A stretch of DNA of 64,000 nt from Littorina saxatilis (taxonomy: Eukaryota; Mollusca; Gastropoda; Littorinimorpha; Littorinidae), in assembly GCF_037325665.1 (NCBI RefSeq), contig NC_090261.1:71136061-71200060 (forward strand). The letters run 5' to 3'. Made by a program: the position numbers and the translations under genes. The number at the start of each line of letters is the position of its first letter. The first letter of the stretch is position 1. This document shows, in pieces, positions 1 through 10,826 of this stretch. Below the pieces are notes generated by a model. It saw nothing but the letters and a program-made list of their open reading frames with translations, made no database searches and was not told the origin of the DNA.

Positions 1-232
1 TGGACACCGTATAATACAGTCGCACTCCGTCTTGCCACGCTTGACCACCCGGTCGGTCTTGGGGTTTTTCGAATCCACACATACATACTCCACCGAGGCG
101 TTGTATCCGCCATAGCCGGACATGAGATGACCGGTGTATTCCTTGGTCCAGCCTTGGGGGCAGGCGTTGAGGCCTGGGATGATGGCCGAGGTGGACCGGG
201 GAGATCTGGCCACCAACCGACAGAACTCAAAA
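1..232 (-). CDS. Partial exon, short-chain collagen C4-like C-terminal domain
   Basis: Read on the minus strand, one frame is open from a splice-acceptor-like site near 225-232 to the window edge. It contains EFCRLVARSPRST, then IIPGLNACPQGWTKEYTGHL, then ASVEYVCVDSKNP, and ends with a cysteine-rich stretch (TECDCIIRC). The order 'CR..RST..IPG...C..GW..EY.GHLM.....EYVC.D..NP' is what I recall of the C-terminal domain of sponge and mollusc short-chain collagen C4-like secreted proteins. A stop lies just upstream in frame, so an intron boundary at TTTTGAG or TTTCTGAG is likely. No Gly-X-Y repeat is in the window; it would be upstream on the minus strand if the assignment is right. The exon continues past base 1. 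The family call is from memory and unverified. Confidence 0.5.
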
Positions 233-910
233 CTCAGAAAATGTATTCACGGTATGGGCCAACTAACCTGTTATACAAACGATACATATAAATAATATGA
301 CCAACCTCTCTCTCTCTGTCTGTCTGTCTGTCTCTCTCTATCAAGTACGTCTTTAGCATTTTAGACCAATATTTTGATAGTTCTCGTGTAAGCAAATAAT
401 GGATAGAGAGACAACAGTATACATATCATTTAATTTACCTGTTTTTTGCCGCAAACAATTTTTTATTTTCGCTGAAACGTAATTTCTTTTTCGCAGAAAT
501 CCGCGATTTCGCAGACAATTCCCATGCCTGATAAGAACAACAGACATTTTAGGACACTATTTACCGCGTTTAAATTTCAGTTCAGGGAATTAAACACTGG
601 GCTTTTTGATAAGGGTGTGTGTGTGTTTGTGTGTATGTATGGGTGTCTTTGTGTGTGTCTGTTTGTCTTGTCTCTGTGTGCGTCTGCGTCGATCTGTATT
701 TAATGAATGTTAATGTTTCTTGCACATGTTCAAACTCACACACACACACACACACACACACAGTCAGAGACACAGAGTGATACACAGTGAATACGAACAC
801 ATGCATACACTCACTAGTGTACTGTTTTATAGGTCTTGTCAATTTCTGCTTACAATCACAGAACAGAGCCTTAAAATGGAAATTGACATCATAATCAGGT
901 ATTGCTAGTA
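233..910. other. Non-coding stretch with microsatellites
   Basis: I see no gene here. It holds a CT/GT-rich run near 306-340, a TG/GTCT tract at 615-690 and a CA tract at 735-762. At about 455-525 a segment ending in CAATTCCCATGCCTG resembles the right end of the transposon at 7596-8896, so it is probably a decayed fragment of that family. Confidence 0.5.
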
Positions 911-1478
911 CCGTAAAATCCCTAGCAAACGCCCAGTATCTAGCAAACGCCCACCCCCCACTTTTGGCCAAAAGTTGTGCAGAGGGGTCAATAATACCTA
1001 GCAAACGCCCACCCCGGTTTAAAGAAAACAAGTTTTAGGACAGTCGGCCTCCTATAACTACGATTGGTGCACACTGTTCGATGGTTCTCCTTTTTTTGGG
1101 TGGGGTGGGGGGGGAGGATAAAATTACGTCATGTCCCACAGTGAAGTCAGTCGTTCAGTGACGTTTTTGGCTCACGTAAGTGTAGCCTATGCGATCGTAA
1201 CTTTGTCTGTCTGTGCGTGCGTGCGTATGTGCGTGCGTGCGTGTGTATGTCTGTGGTAGAAACTCTAACATTTGAAGACGTCACATTACATTGACGTCAC
1301 ATTATGACGTAAGAGGGTTAGACGTCACGCGAAGGAAGTACTGAAAGTCTCGGTCATTATTATTTTGAGCGGGCCGAGACTAGTTGGCAGTCGTGTCCCA
1401 GTAAGTAGGCTACATGCAGACAGACAGATCTAGATCTAGTGTCTCGCTTTCTTGCACAGTTTCACCTATGCTCTTTCT

Positions 1479-1574
<96 letters not shown>

Positions 1575-2094
1575 CGGAGTGATTGAGTTTGTGTTACTGT
1601 TTGTCGATTTCTTACGTGAGCCTTGATGGCTTCGCCTCTTGTTTAATGAGTGTTTAACACTTCTCTATGTTAAGCCATGCCGAAGCACAAATCCTGAGAG
1701 TGGAGACGACAGTGAAGACGATGATGTTGACTTCGAAGGACGAGAATGAGCCCAGTATCATCAACCCTACCAGATCTCCAAACAAGAGAAGAAACTGTGT
1801 TTGTGCTGACGTTAGTCCGAGAATGAGAAGAATCAAGATCACTTGTGTTCTTTTTTTTATTCTTTTTTTCTAGCACAGATTTATTTGTGTAAACAAACGG
1901 TGTGTTTAATTTTCATTAAAATTGCATAAATCACATGGTTGTACCACTTTATTTCTCTCGTGAAAATGTGATGACACGTTATCTTGCAAAGGGGTGGATA
2001 CCTAGCAAACGCCCACCCCCTACTTTTACCCGAAATCTGTGCGGAGGGGGGGGGGGGGGGGGGGGGGAGTGGGCGTTTGCTAGGGATTTTACGG
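911..2094. mobile_element. TA-flanked TIR transposon, pogo/mariner-like, internally deleted
   Basis: The left end CCGTAAAATCCCTAGC and the right end GCTAGGGATTTTACGG are inverted copies (about 24 bp, through GCAAACGCCC), flanked by TA at 909-910 and 2095-2096. TA duplications are the hallmark of Tc1/mariner and pogo elements. The motif TAGCAAACGCCC recurs at about 941, 999 and 2003, as expected for subterminal transposase-binding repeats. Inside, the plus strand around 1680-1756 encodes an acidic tail (ESGDDSEDDDVDFEGRE then stop), a type of ending seen in Tigger/pogo transposases. Nothing else of a transposase is recognisable, so this looks like a deletion derivative. A TG tract occupies about 1483-1566 and a G tract 2046-2067. 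Confidence 0.75.
1483..1566. repeat. (TG)n microsatellite
   Basis: About 84 bp of nearly pure TG with single interruptions, inside the 911-2094 transposon. Open frames across it are low-complexity VCVCV strings and not genes. Confidence 0.95.
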
Positions 2095-2144
2095 TAGTCC
2101 ATTCCCGAAAGGTACAGAATTTCCATTTGAAGATATTTCAACAA

Positions 2145-2460
2145 GATAAAATGATAGACAAGCTATTCACTAAGAAATACAATTACCTGATATCATGAAA
2201 ATTCAGTGTTGAGTAAGATGGTACCTGCAATACTTAAAATTACTTTCACTTTAACATTCTGAGAACACTGTTTGAGAAGTTAGGAAAGGTGCTTCAATTT
2301 CCCTGTTAGATTTGAACTATTTAAATCAGCGATTGTAACTTGTAAGGAATGTAATAAAATCACTTCAACATTCCGAGAAACCTTTTTCAAAAGTGAGGAA
2401 GGGAGTTTCATTGCAAGACTTTGAAGTATTTTAACTAACCCTTGTAAATAAACACTGTGC
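2145..2460. other. Non-coding, no recognised feature
   Basis: AT-rich unique-looking DNA between the left transposon and the 44-bp minisatellite. I see no exon or repeat in it. Confidence 0.4.
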
Positions 2461-2634
2461 AAGCAACAAATTACAATCAATATTTATAGATATTCACACA
2501 TGTTAAGCAACAAATTACAATCAATATTTATAGATATTCACACATGTTAAGCAACAAATTACAATCAATATTTATAGATATTCACACATGTTAAGCAACA
2601 AATTACAATCAATATTTATAAATATTCACACATC
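2461..2634. repeat. 44-bp minisatellite, four copies
   Basis: The unit starts AAGCAACAAATTACAATC and ends in ATTCACACATGTT. It repeats four times with almost no divergence; the last copy carries a substitution and a changed end. The near-identity implies recent expansion. Confidence 0.95.
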
Positions 2635-2756
2635 TTCACCAACATTCATACACATCAGTTCATAGAATCATACACTTTGTAATATTGCACGAATTACCAC
2701 AAAACCCCATGTAAATATAATAAGCTAGTGTGTCACACATTGTGTTTATCCATAAA

Positions 2757-2918
2757 CAGTGGAACCCCCCATTTAAGACCTCCAAAAGTCTTAGAAAATC
2801 TGGTCTAATAAGGGTGGGAGTCTTAAATTGGAGGTAAATTTACAGAGGTTATGGACAGAAAATCTGAAAAGTCAAGGTCTTAAAAAGGAGGAAGTCTTGA
2901 ATTGGGGGCGTTCCACTG
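2757..2918. mobile_element. MITE with CAGTGGAAC termini (pogo/Tigger-like)
   Basis: Left end CAGTGGAACCCCCCAT and right end GGGGGCGTTCCACTG are inverted, and the interior is also partly self-complementary (TTAAGACC...GGTCTTAA). CAGT-starting termini are typical of pogo/Tigger non-autonomous elements. The flanking TA is not clearly preserved. Its right end runs straight into the 59-bp minisatellite. Confidence 0.6.
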
Positions 2919-3273
2919 TGTACAACATTCTTAGTCTACTGTAAATGTTATCTTGCAGACACATTCATCCACCACTGTGTAGAACATTCTTAGTCTACTG
3001 TAAATGTTATCTTGCAGACACATTCATCCACCACTGTGTACAACATTCTTAGTCTACTGTAAATGTTATCTTGCAGACACATTCATCCACCACTGTGTAC
3101 AACATTCTTAGTCTACTGTAAATGTTATCTTGCAGACACATTCATCCACCACTGTGTACAACATTCTCAGTCTACTGTAAATGTTATCTTGCAGACACAT
3201 TCATCCACCACTGTGTAGAACATTCTCAGTCTACTGTAAATGTTATCTTGCAGACACATTCATCCACCACTGA
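2919..3273. repeat. 59-bp minisatellite, six copies
   Basis: The unit reads from TACAACATTCTTAGTCTACT through TTATCTTGCAGACAC to CCACCACTGTG, six times with only a few differences (TACAAC/TAGAAC, TTAG/CTCAG). Each unit contains a splice-acceptor-like TTATCTTGCAG on the plus strand. The array lies just beyond the TRAPPC6B stop codon (3305, minus strand), so it probably falls in or just past its 3' UTR. Confidence 0.95.
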
Positions 3274-3304
3274 ACACTTCCATGCTTTTTCCCCATGTCC
3301 TCTT

Positions 3305-3336
3305 CTACAACCTTTGAATCTGGATCTGGAATTTAC
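3305..3336 (-). CDS. TRAPPC6B: TRAPPC6B coding exon 6 (C-terminus and stop)
   Basis: A 32-nt terminal coding segment after acceptor TGTGTTGCAG. With the T from exon 5 it encodes CKFQIQIQRL and TAG, matching the family's C-terminal CKFQVMIQKL. It is short enough to be missed by ordinary gene finders. Confidence 0.93.
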
Positions 3337-6300
3337 CTGCAACACAGAAGTACATATGAAAGACCAATTAAAAGATGTTGCAATATTTATTTGAGATGTG
3401 CTGATGATTGCCCATGGACAATAACACATTAAAAAAATAAAACTTTTAATTAAAAAAAAATACGATTCTGTGTGGTTGTGCAAAATCCTCATGGCTGTGA
3501 CTGTGTTTGACTGTCTTTCCATTATGTCTGGCCAGACAAATCAGTTCTGTCTTGGGAAAAAACAACAACACTGGCTTCCACAAGCATCACATCAACTGCT
3601 GTAGAAAATGTGTGTTGTTTTGTGTGTCTTTTTTTATGTACAGTAGTACCTGTTATAAAAAAAACACCCTTAGGACAAAAAAAAGTGTACCCTTCTTGCA
3701 GGTGTCCTGTCATGACAAGTACACCTTGGTCACAATAAAAAAGGGACAACTGAAGGTGTCCTTTCCAGCAGGTGTCTTCAAAAGAGGGGCCGTACATCAA
3801 AGGTACCACTGTATACAACATGTAGTTAATATGAGGTAATGAATATCATACTCACAAGCTGGCATAGCGCTGACTTCTGCTGTGACGATACAGTTGATGC
3901 CTAGACTGCAGAGCGCCCCACGAATCAAACCACAAGGGAAAGCCAGATACTGAACACACAGAGAAACAAGTCAGCACATTGTATAGGTAATAAAAACGAG
4001 AATAAAGTCATTTGTAGAACAGTGAGACATTGATTGATGAAGAAAGGTGTGCACTCTTTTCTGTAACATAAAGCGTCTGTCAGTCCCTGCTTTAGAAAGT
4101 GATTCCTTACAATGATTAAAACATAAATAAACGTCTAAGTAATCTCACTATCCACATCAAGTACCATGCGACATGTTTCAGAGAAAATGATCCATTTCAA
4201 GGCAACAGAGTAATAACATTCTCAACCTTCTGGATCTAGTAACACAGCAACTTTTTCAATTTATGAACAGATTTTGTTCCCTGGGTAGATTTCGGAAAAA
4301 AAGCAACTTTTTGTACTTTGAAAGATCTTCTAACATTATTCCCTGGGTAGATTTCGGAAAAAAAGCAACTTTTTGTACTCTGAAAGATCTTCTAACATTA
4401 TTCCTTACAAAATCCTAGAATGTCTTTCTGTAACTAGGTAGAGACATCATTTCTGATGAAAATTAAACAAGTCGCGTAAAGCGAAAATACAATATTTAGT
4501 CAAGTAGCTGTCGAACTCACAGAATGAAACTGAACGCAACGCCATTTTTCAGCAAGACCGTATACTCGTAGCGGGGTAGTAGTTGCGCTAAGAAGGATAG
4601 CACGCTTTTCTGTACCTCTCTTTGTTTTAACTTTCTGAGCGTGTTTTTAATCGAAACATATCATATCTATATGTTTTTGGAATCAGGAATCGACAAGGAA
4701 TAAGATGAAAGTGTTTTTAAATTCATTTGGACAATTTAATTTTGATAATAATTTTTATATATTTAATTTTCAGAGCTTGTTTTTAATCCGAATATAACAT
4801 ATTTATATGTTTTTGGAATCAGCAAATGATGGAGAATAAGATAAACGTAAATTTGGATCGTTTTATAAATTTTTATTTTTTTTTTACAATTTTCCGATTT
4901 TTAATGACCAAAGTCATTAATTAATTTTTAAGCCACCAAGCTGAAATGCAATACCGAAGTCCGGGCTTCGTCGAACATTACTTGACCAAAATTTCAACCA
5001 ATTTGGTTGAAAAATGAGGGCGTGACAGTGCCGCCTCAACTTTCACGAAAAGCCGGATATGACGTCATCAAAGACATTTATCAAAAAAATGAAAAAAACG
5101 TTCGGGGATTTCATACCCAGGAACTCTCATGTCAAATTTCATAAAGATCGGTCCAGTAGTTTAGTCTGAATCGCTCTACACACACACACACACACACAGA
5201 CACACACACACACACAGACACACGCACATACACCACGACCCTCGTTTCGATTCCCCCTCGATGTTAAAATATTTAGTCAAAACTTGACTAAATATAAAAA
5301 AGAGTAAGAAGATTGAACAATTAGTCTCGAAGATGAAGGTGCTTGTGTTAAAAAAAACCGATTCTGAGAAAACAGCGTCAAAAGTTTTCAAAGTGGTATC
5401 AAATGTTAATAAAAACATTTTGAAAATGAAATGATCGTTTTTCGCAAGAAAGAGGTTGAAAATGACAAAATTACTTCGCTTAATGATTCTATGGTGTTCA
5501 AAGTACCTAAAATTGCTGAGAACCCAAAATTTCGTGCCATCTGTAGCCTTAAGACAAAGTACAGTCAAAATGTTGTGCCATCTGTAGCCTTAAGACAAAG
5601 TACAGTTATTGCAATCAACACCTTACAGCAACAGAAGAAATGTCAAAACAGTATCTTTCTTTCTTTATTTGGTGTTTAACGCCGTTTTCAACCACGAAGG
5701 TTATATCGCGACGGGGAAAGGGGGGAGATGGGATAGAGCCACTTGTCAATTGTTTCTTGTTCACAAAACCACAAATCAAAAATTTGCTCCAGGGGCTTGC
5801 AACGTAGTACAATATATTACCTTACTGGGAGAATGCAAGTTTCCAGTACAAAGGACTTAACATTTCTTACATACTGCTTGACTAAAATCTTCACAAAAAT
5901 TGACTATATTCTATACAAGAAACATGTAACAAGAGTAAAAGGAGAAACAGAATCCGTTAGTCGCCTCTTACGACATGCTGGGGAGCATCAGGTAAATTCT
6001 TCCCCCTAACCTGCGGGGGTGTCAAAACAGTATCCATGGTAAAAGTTGAGGACTCTTCAATAGACCAACTCCAGAAATAACTCTGTCAGGGGGGTTGTCA
6101 AAGAGTGAATATTCTTGCTTTAACTAAGATCAACTTTCCACTCTCCTTGTTTAGGTGTTTCAGACACGCCCCAATGGCCTATAATGTCACTTAGGAAAGT
6201 TTGCCTATGAAAAAGCAAAAGTATTCACTCTTTTAAAACCCATACAAACTTGACAGAGTTATTTTCAAACATAGTCTTTTCACAGCAAGGTATTGGTATT

Positions 6301-9300
6301 ACCAGCAAGGAACAGGACGTACCTTTGGTGCAGCCTCCATGTACTGTTTTCCATTTGACAACTGCGTCAAAAACCTGAACTTGTTGTCTTGTAACACATA
6401 CACACCCTGAAATCAATTAAACATACATAATTTAATTTAAAAAATAATGATGCACTGTACACAGTCGCTATGTCATTATTTTTTCTGACTGTGTCTGTAC
6501 TCTAGCAGTGACCAACATCTAATTTAAAAAATCTCAGGCATCTTTTCCTTTATTCCAAGAAAACACTGATATTTCCAGGGATCTTTTCATGGCAATTAAA
6601 ATGGTTACAAAGATTGAAAGCAGTATTAATTAACATGCATTGGAAGCTTCAACAACTAAATCCTTATCAGGTTTATTGTGCAAATACCTGATTCATTGTT
6701 TCCTTTGTAAAGCATTGAGAGTTATCACGTTTCTATCAATCAATGAGTCTTATATCGCGCATATATTCCGTGGGTACAGTTCTAGGCGCTCTGCAGTGAT
6801 GCCGTGTGAGATGAAATTTTAAACGGACAGTAGATTGCAGCCATTTCGGCGCATATTTACCTTTCACGGCCTGTTATTCCAAGTCACACGGGTATAGGTA
6901 GACAATTATTAACTGTGCCTAAGCAATTTTGCCAGGAAAGACCCTTTTGTCAATCATGGGATCTTTAAAGTGCACACCCAATGTAGTGTACACGGGGGGA
7001 GGTTCGGACACCGAAGAGAGTCTGCACACAAAGTTAACTCTGTGAAATAAATTTCCGCCGAACCTGGGATCGAACTCACGCTGACAGCGGCCAACTGAAT
7101 ACAAATCCAGCGCGCTACCAACTGAGCTATATCCCCGCCCTAGGTCAAGTTAGCTGTTATACAACTTTTCAAGACTTTACTGTCCTTATAAAAACAAGGA
7201 ACATTGCCAGGCAGTGTCAGGCAGTTACACTTACAGACATAAAATACATCACATTTACTAATTAAGAGTTGCACTAAAAACCAACAACACTAAAAGTACA
7301 ACATATCAAATCGACTAGGAACATTTTTGAGAGTTGCACTAGAAACACATCTCAAATTCCCAAGCAGTCACTCACTCACGGCACACACAAACACACTGTA
7401 CTGATTATATATAATCCATGGGGGCCCGGTAGCTCAGTTGGTAGAGCACTGGACTTGTGATCGGAAGGTCGCAGGTTCGAATTCGGGCCGGGACGGACAC
7501 GGGTCAACTTTATGTGCAGACCCAGAGACGGAAGCCATGTCCCACCCCCGTGTCATCACAATGGCACGTAAAAGACCTTGGTCATTCTGCCATAACAGGC
7601 ATGGGAATTGAAAATCGTAAAAAAGGCGGAAAATTTTTAACTGAAGACGCGAAGCGTCAAGTCGACGGCGCGAAGCGCCTAGCCTTACTAGGGGGGTCCG
7701 GGGGCATGCCCCCCCGGAAATTTTTTTCTCCAAAGAACCCAGATGGTGCAATCTGGTGTCATCTGAGCTCCAAGTTTGCCATTAAATTCTGTTTTTAGAA
7801 TCAGAGTTTTTAGTACCAATTTTTGATTTTTTGAAGAAAAAAAATATATACATGTATTATATGGTTAAAATTTGTTAAAAAAATTGATCTGTTGAGACAA
7901 ACAGGAAAATGTAACTTGTAACACAATCTGGTTTATTTTCAAACATAACAGTTACAAAGGCTCACCAATAAGAATTGCCCACTTAAGTTACTTTCCCATG
8001 ATCTCTTACAAGGAGTTTAAAAAAAAAGTATACAAAAAAGAAGAAGAAAATAAGGCTCAACACATAGATTTTTCTTCGATTTGTGGGTTAGCGGTTTGGG
8101 TACCAGCCCAGCTCCAACCCTTGCTTAAATTTGGTAAATATAGTTCGAAGATTACGAATACGATCAGCACAGTGACATTCGAATGGAGAAAAACTGAAAC
8201 AGATGCGCAAAGTTCAGATCTAGAGCGGTGTTCTTTGCTTGACTTGAGCCAAAATTTGTTCTTCTTCTGCCGTATAAAATCGAAGGAAAATCAAACAATT
8301 CAGGAGCACTGTGCCTTACTTGAGCAGAAAAAAACCCACCTGGCAAACGTTGATTGTCCTTCAGAGAAGAGCACGTTTCAATGTGCTTCTTCCTGCGGAG
8401 ATGCCAGTAACAGTTAGTATGTGTTGCAGACGATACACCACTGTGCTGAACCACGGACATCAATTTTTCTAAAACGGGTGCCGACGCGCTGTTTGTCTCT
8501 ATTCACTTCCACAACAGCCGACACCCACTCCCATTTCCATTTGTTCGCGCATCCAGTGTCATCGAATCTTTGACCATGTTTTACAACACGCGCGATCGAC
8601 ATTTTCACTGGTACACTGCGTTCAATGCTGTCGCGTGCCCGCGAATCCTATAGCGTGCCCGCGAATCAACAGCGAGCTGTTTCACTCAAAGTTGAAGTAA
8701 CTAAGGCGGGCGGTAGCAGTGCGTGAACAAAGTACGGACAGTTTTCGCGGGCTTTTGCGCGAAGGCAAAAGTAACCGGTGCTTTTTTTGTGTGCCTTCCC
8801 CCCTTTTATTTTTTCGGCGGACACTTTTGCTTTTCCGGCGGAACAAACAAAAATTTCGGCGGAAATCCGCCGTTCGGCGGACAATTCCCATGCCTGCATA
8901 AGTGCAGGTGGCTGAATACACCTAAACACGCAGACACCTGGGTAGCGCGACTCCGTTGCTGCTAGCTTTCCACTGGGAGGAAGCGACCCGAATTTCCCAG
9001 CGATGGGACAATAAAGTAATGAAAATGAAAAATGAAAAAAAATGTAGGAAAAAGCGACATAAAAGCCTCACCTGGTGGTTGGTTCGGAGATTGTCAATCT
9101 GCTTCTTGTACACAAGGTTCCAGAAGTCTTTGCAGATAAACTTCATCATATCCAGCTCATCCTTGAACCGGGAGCAGTCCTTTGTGAACCTGGATCAAAT
9201 TCAATTCAATTCAATTCAATAAAACTGTATTGTCTGAATGTAACAAACAGAAATTTTTCTTTTGACTCCTGTATAAGGCCAAAAAAAAAAAATGCTTTGG

Positions 9301-10775
9301 TTACGGTTTCATGGCCCCAAAAAATAGGGTAGGTAGGTCGATTAAACTTTTTTTTTTTTTTTTTTTTTTTTTGTTTTTTGGTTGGTCCCTCTTGAAATGA
9401 TAAAAATATTTGTGTATGCAGGATATTCGAGGTATTTTCATATTGGTGTATTCGTCCGCTTCACTGCCATCAGGAGTCAAACGAACACACTTGAAGTGAA
9501 GTGATTTGATGTGGAAACTTTCCAAGTTTTCGAGAGTCATGCCAAAGTCCAGTTCGAAAGAGTCTTCGGGCTCGGCACTTATTTTCGTCGACCCAACACA
9601 TTTTATCCCGAACAGTTTGCCGTCCAAAGTTGGATGAAAATCATGAAAAATGTCCACCAAGGTTGCACTCTTCGAGTACCGACTTATCAGTCGTGTTTGT
9701 TCGATATGAACGCACTTTCCGAATACGATTGCAAATGCAGACGACATCTTTTTACGTTCGCGCAACGAACGAACGCACGAGACTGACTTCCCTTGGATAT
9801 ATGGGAGTTGTAAAAAGCGGAGTGGTGTCCCTTGTCGGGCTTGTTGTTGTCTGCTCGCCGGCGATCGATGTTTTCTCTGTGCCGTGGTGTTGTCGTTTTC
9901 GGTGGGTTTGTGTGTGTGTGTGTGGTTTTTTTGTGTGTATGTAATATGTGTTTGGTTCATTTTATTTTTAGCTTTAGGACCAAAAAAAAAAAAGTTTAGG
10001 GTCGGCCCAAAAAGTTAGGGTCGGTCGGGAAACCGTAACCAAAGCATTTTTTTTTTTTGGCCTAACATCACATAAAAACACACTCTCAGAACCCCTGTTG
10101 TACATAGTTTTAACCTCCCCACTGTTTTAATCTCCCTGTTTGCCAGAGCTAGCCACTCTCGGTAACACTAACAGTGACTCAACTGCAGGACTCTGAGACG
10201 TTCGCAAGAACCCAGTCCTCTACGGAAGAAGAAGAAGAAGAACCCATTGGCACATAAAAGTACACATCAATACACACATAACCCAACCACACATATCCAT
10301 ACCCGCACCCTCACATTCATCCTCGTACGTACTCTCGTTTATCCTTTATGATCATAATTACATTATGATTAATATCATTGCTTGTCCATTTCAAAACAAT
10401 CAGCGCTCTGTGCATACAGTCGAAACTCTCAATAAATACCACCTGCCTCATTAAAAGTAAAACCAAGCTTTGTTTCTATAATTCACCTTTTCATAGCCAC
10501 TTTGGGTTGAAAACACTCACTTTTTGTCGATCCCTTGAGTGGTTGTTAAAGGCAGGTTTTACTGTTTTTTTCTTTTTTTTTTCGACCTCAGTTGCATGCA
10601 AGGCTGCTTCAACCCATCTTTTTTTGCCTCTTTCGTCTTTTTTTTCTTTTTTTTTTTTTTCTTTCTTTTTGGGCGGTGAGCATATCCTTCTTCATTGGTC
10701 TTTTTTTTTTTTTTTTTTAATGAAGTTTTAATTTTGTTTTCTTTTACATTACAATTTAACTAATGTCTGCGTGTA

Positions 10776-10826
<51 letters not shown>

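Larger units (their letters stand above)
7419..9036 (+). mobile_element. tRNA-derived SINE, split by a DNA transposon
   Basis: The head GCCCGGTAGCTCAGTTGG with B box GGTCGCAGGTTCGAATTC lies at about 7424-7490. The body runs to 7595, is interrupted by the element at 7596-8896, and resumes at 8897 with TAAGTGCAGGTGGCTG, ending near 9036 in AATAAAGTAATGAAAATG. The right portion ends 36 bases from TRAPPC6B exon 3. Confidence 0.85.

Noticed and set aside
582-1031. 149-codon minus-strand frame with VCVCVCVC and TQTHTHTH
   Set aside because: Driven by CA/TG tracts and crosses the end of the 911-2094 transposon; no domain.
2919-3273. CRISPR-like array
   Set aside because: Head-to-tail repeats with no unique spacers, in an animal genome; a minisatellite.
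5176-5568. 130-codon minus-strand frame
   Set aside because: Ends in a CA-tract VCVCV run and crosses the border of SSR repeat copy A; no domain.
7424-7496. Possible tRNA gene
   Set aside because: Good A and B boxes, but a SINE body follows, the acceptor stem does not close cleanly, and related SINE heads occur elsewhere in the window.
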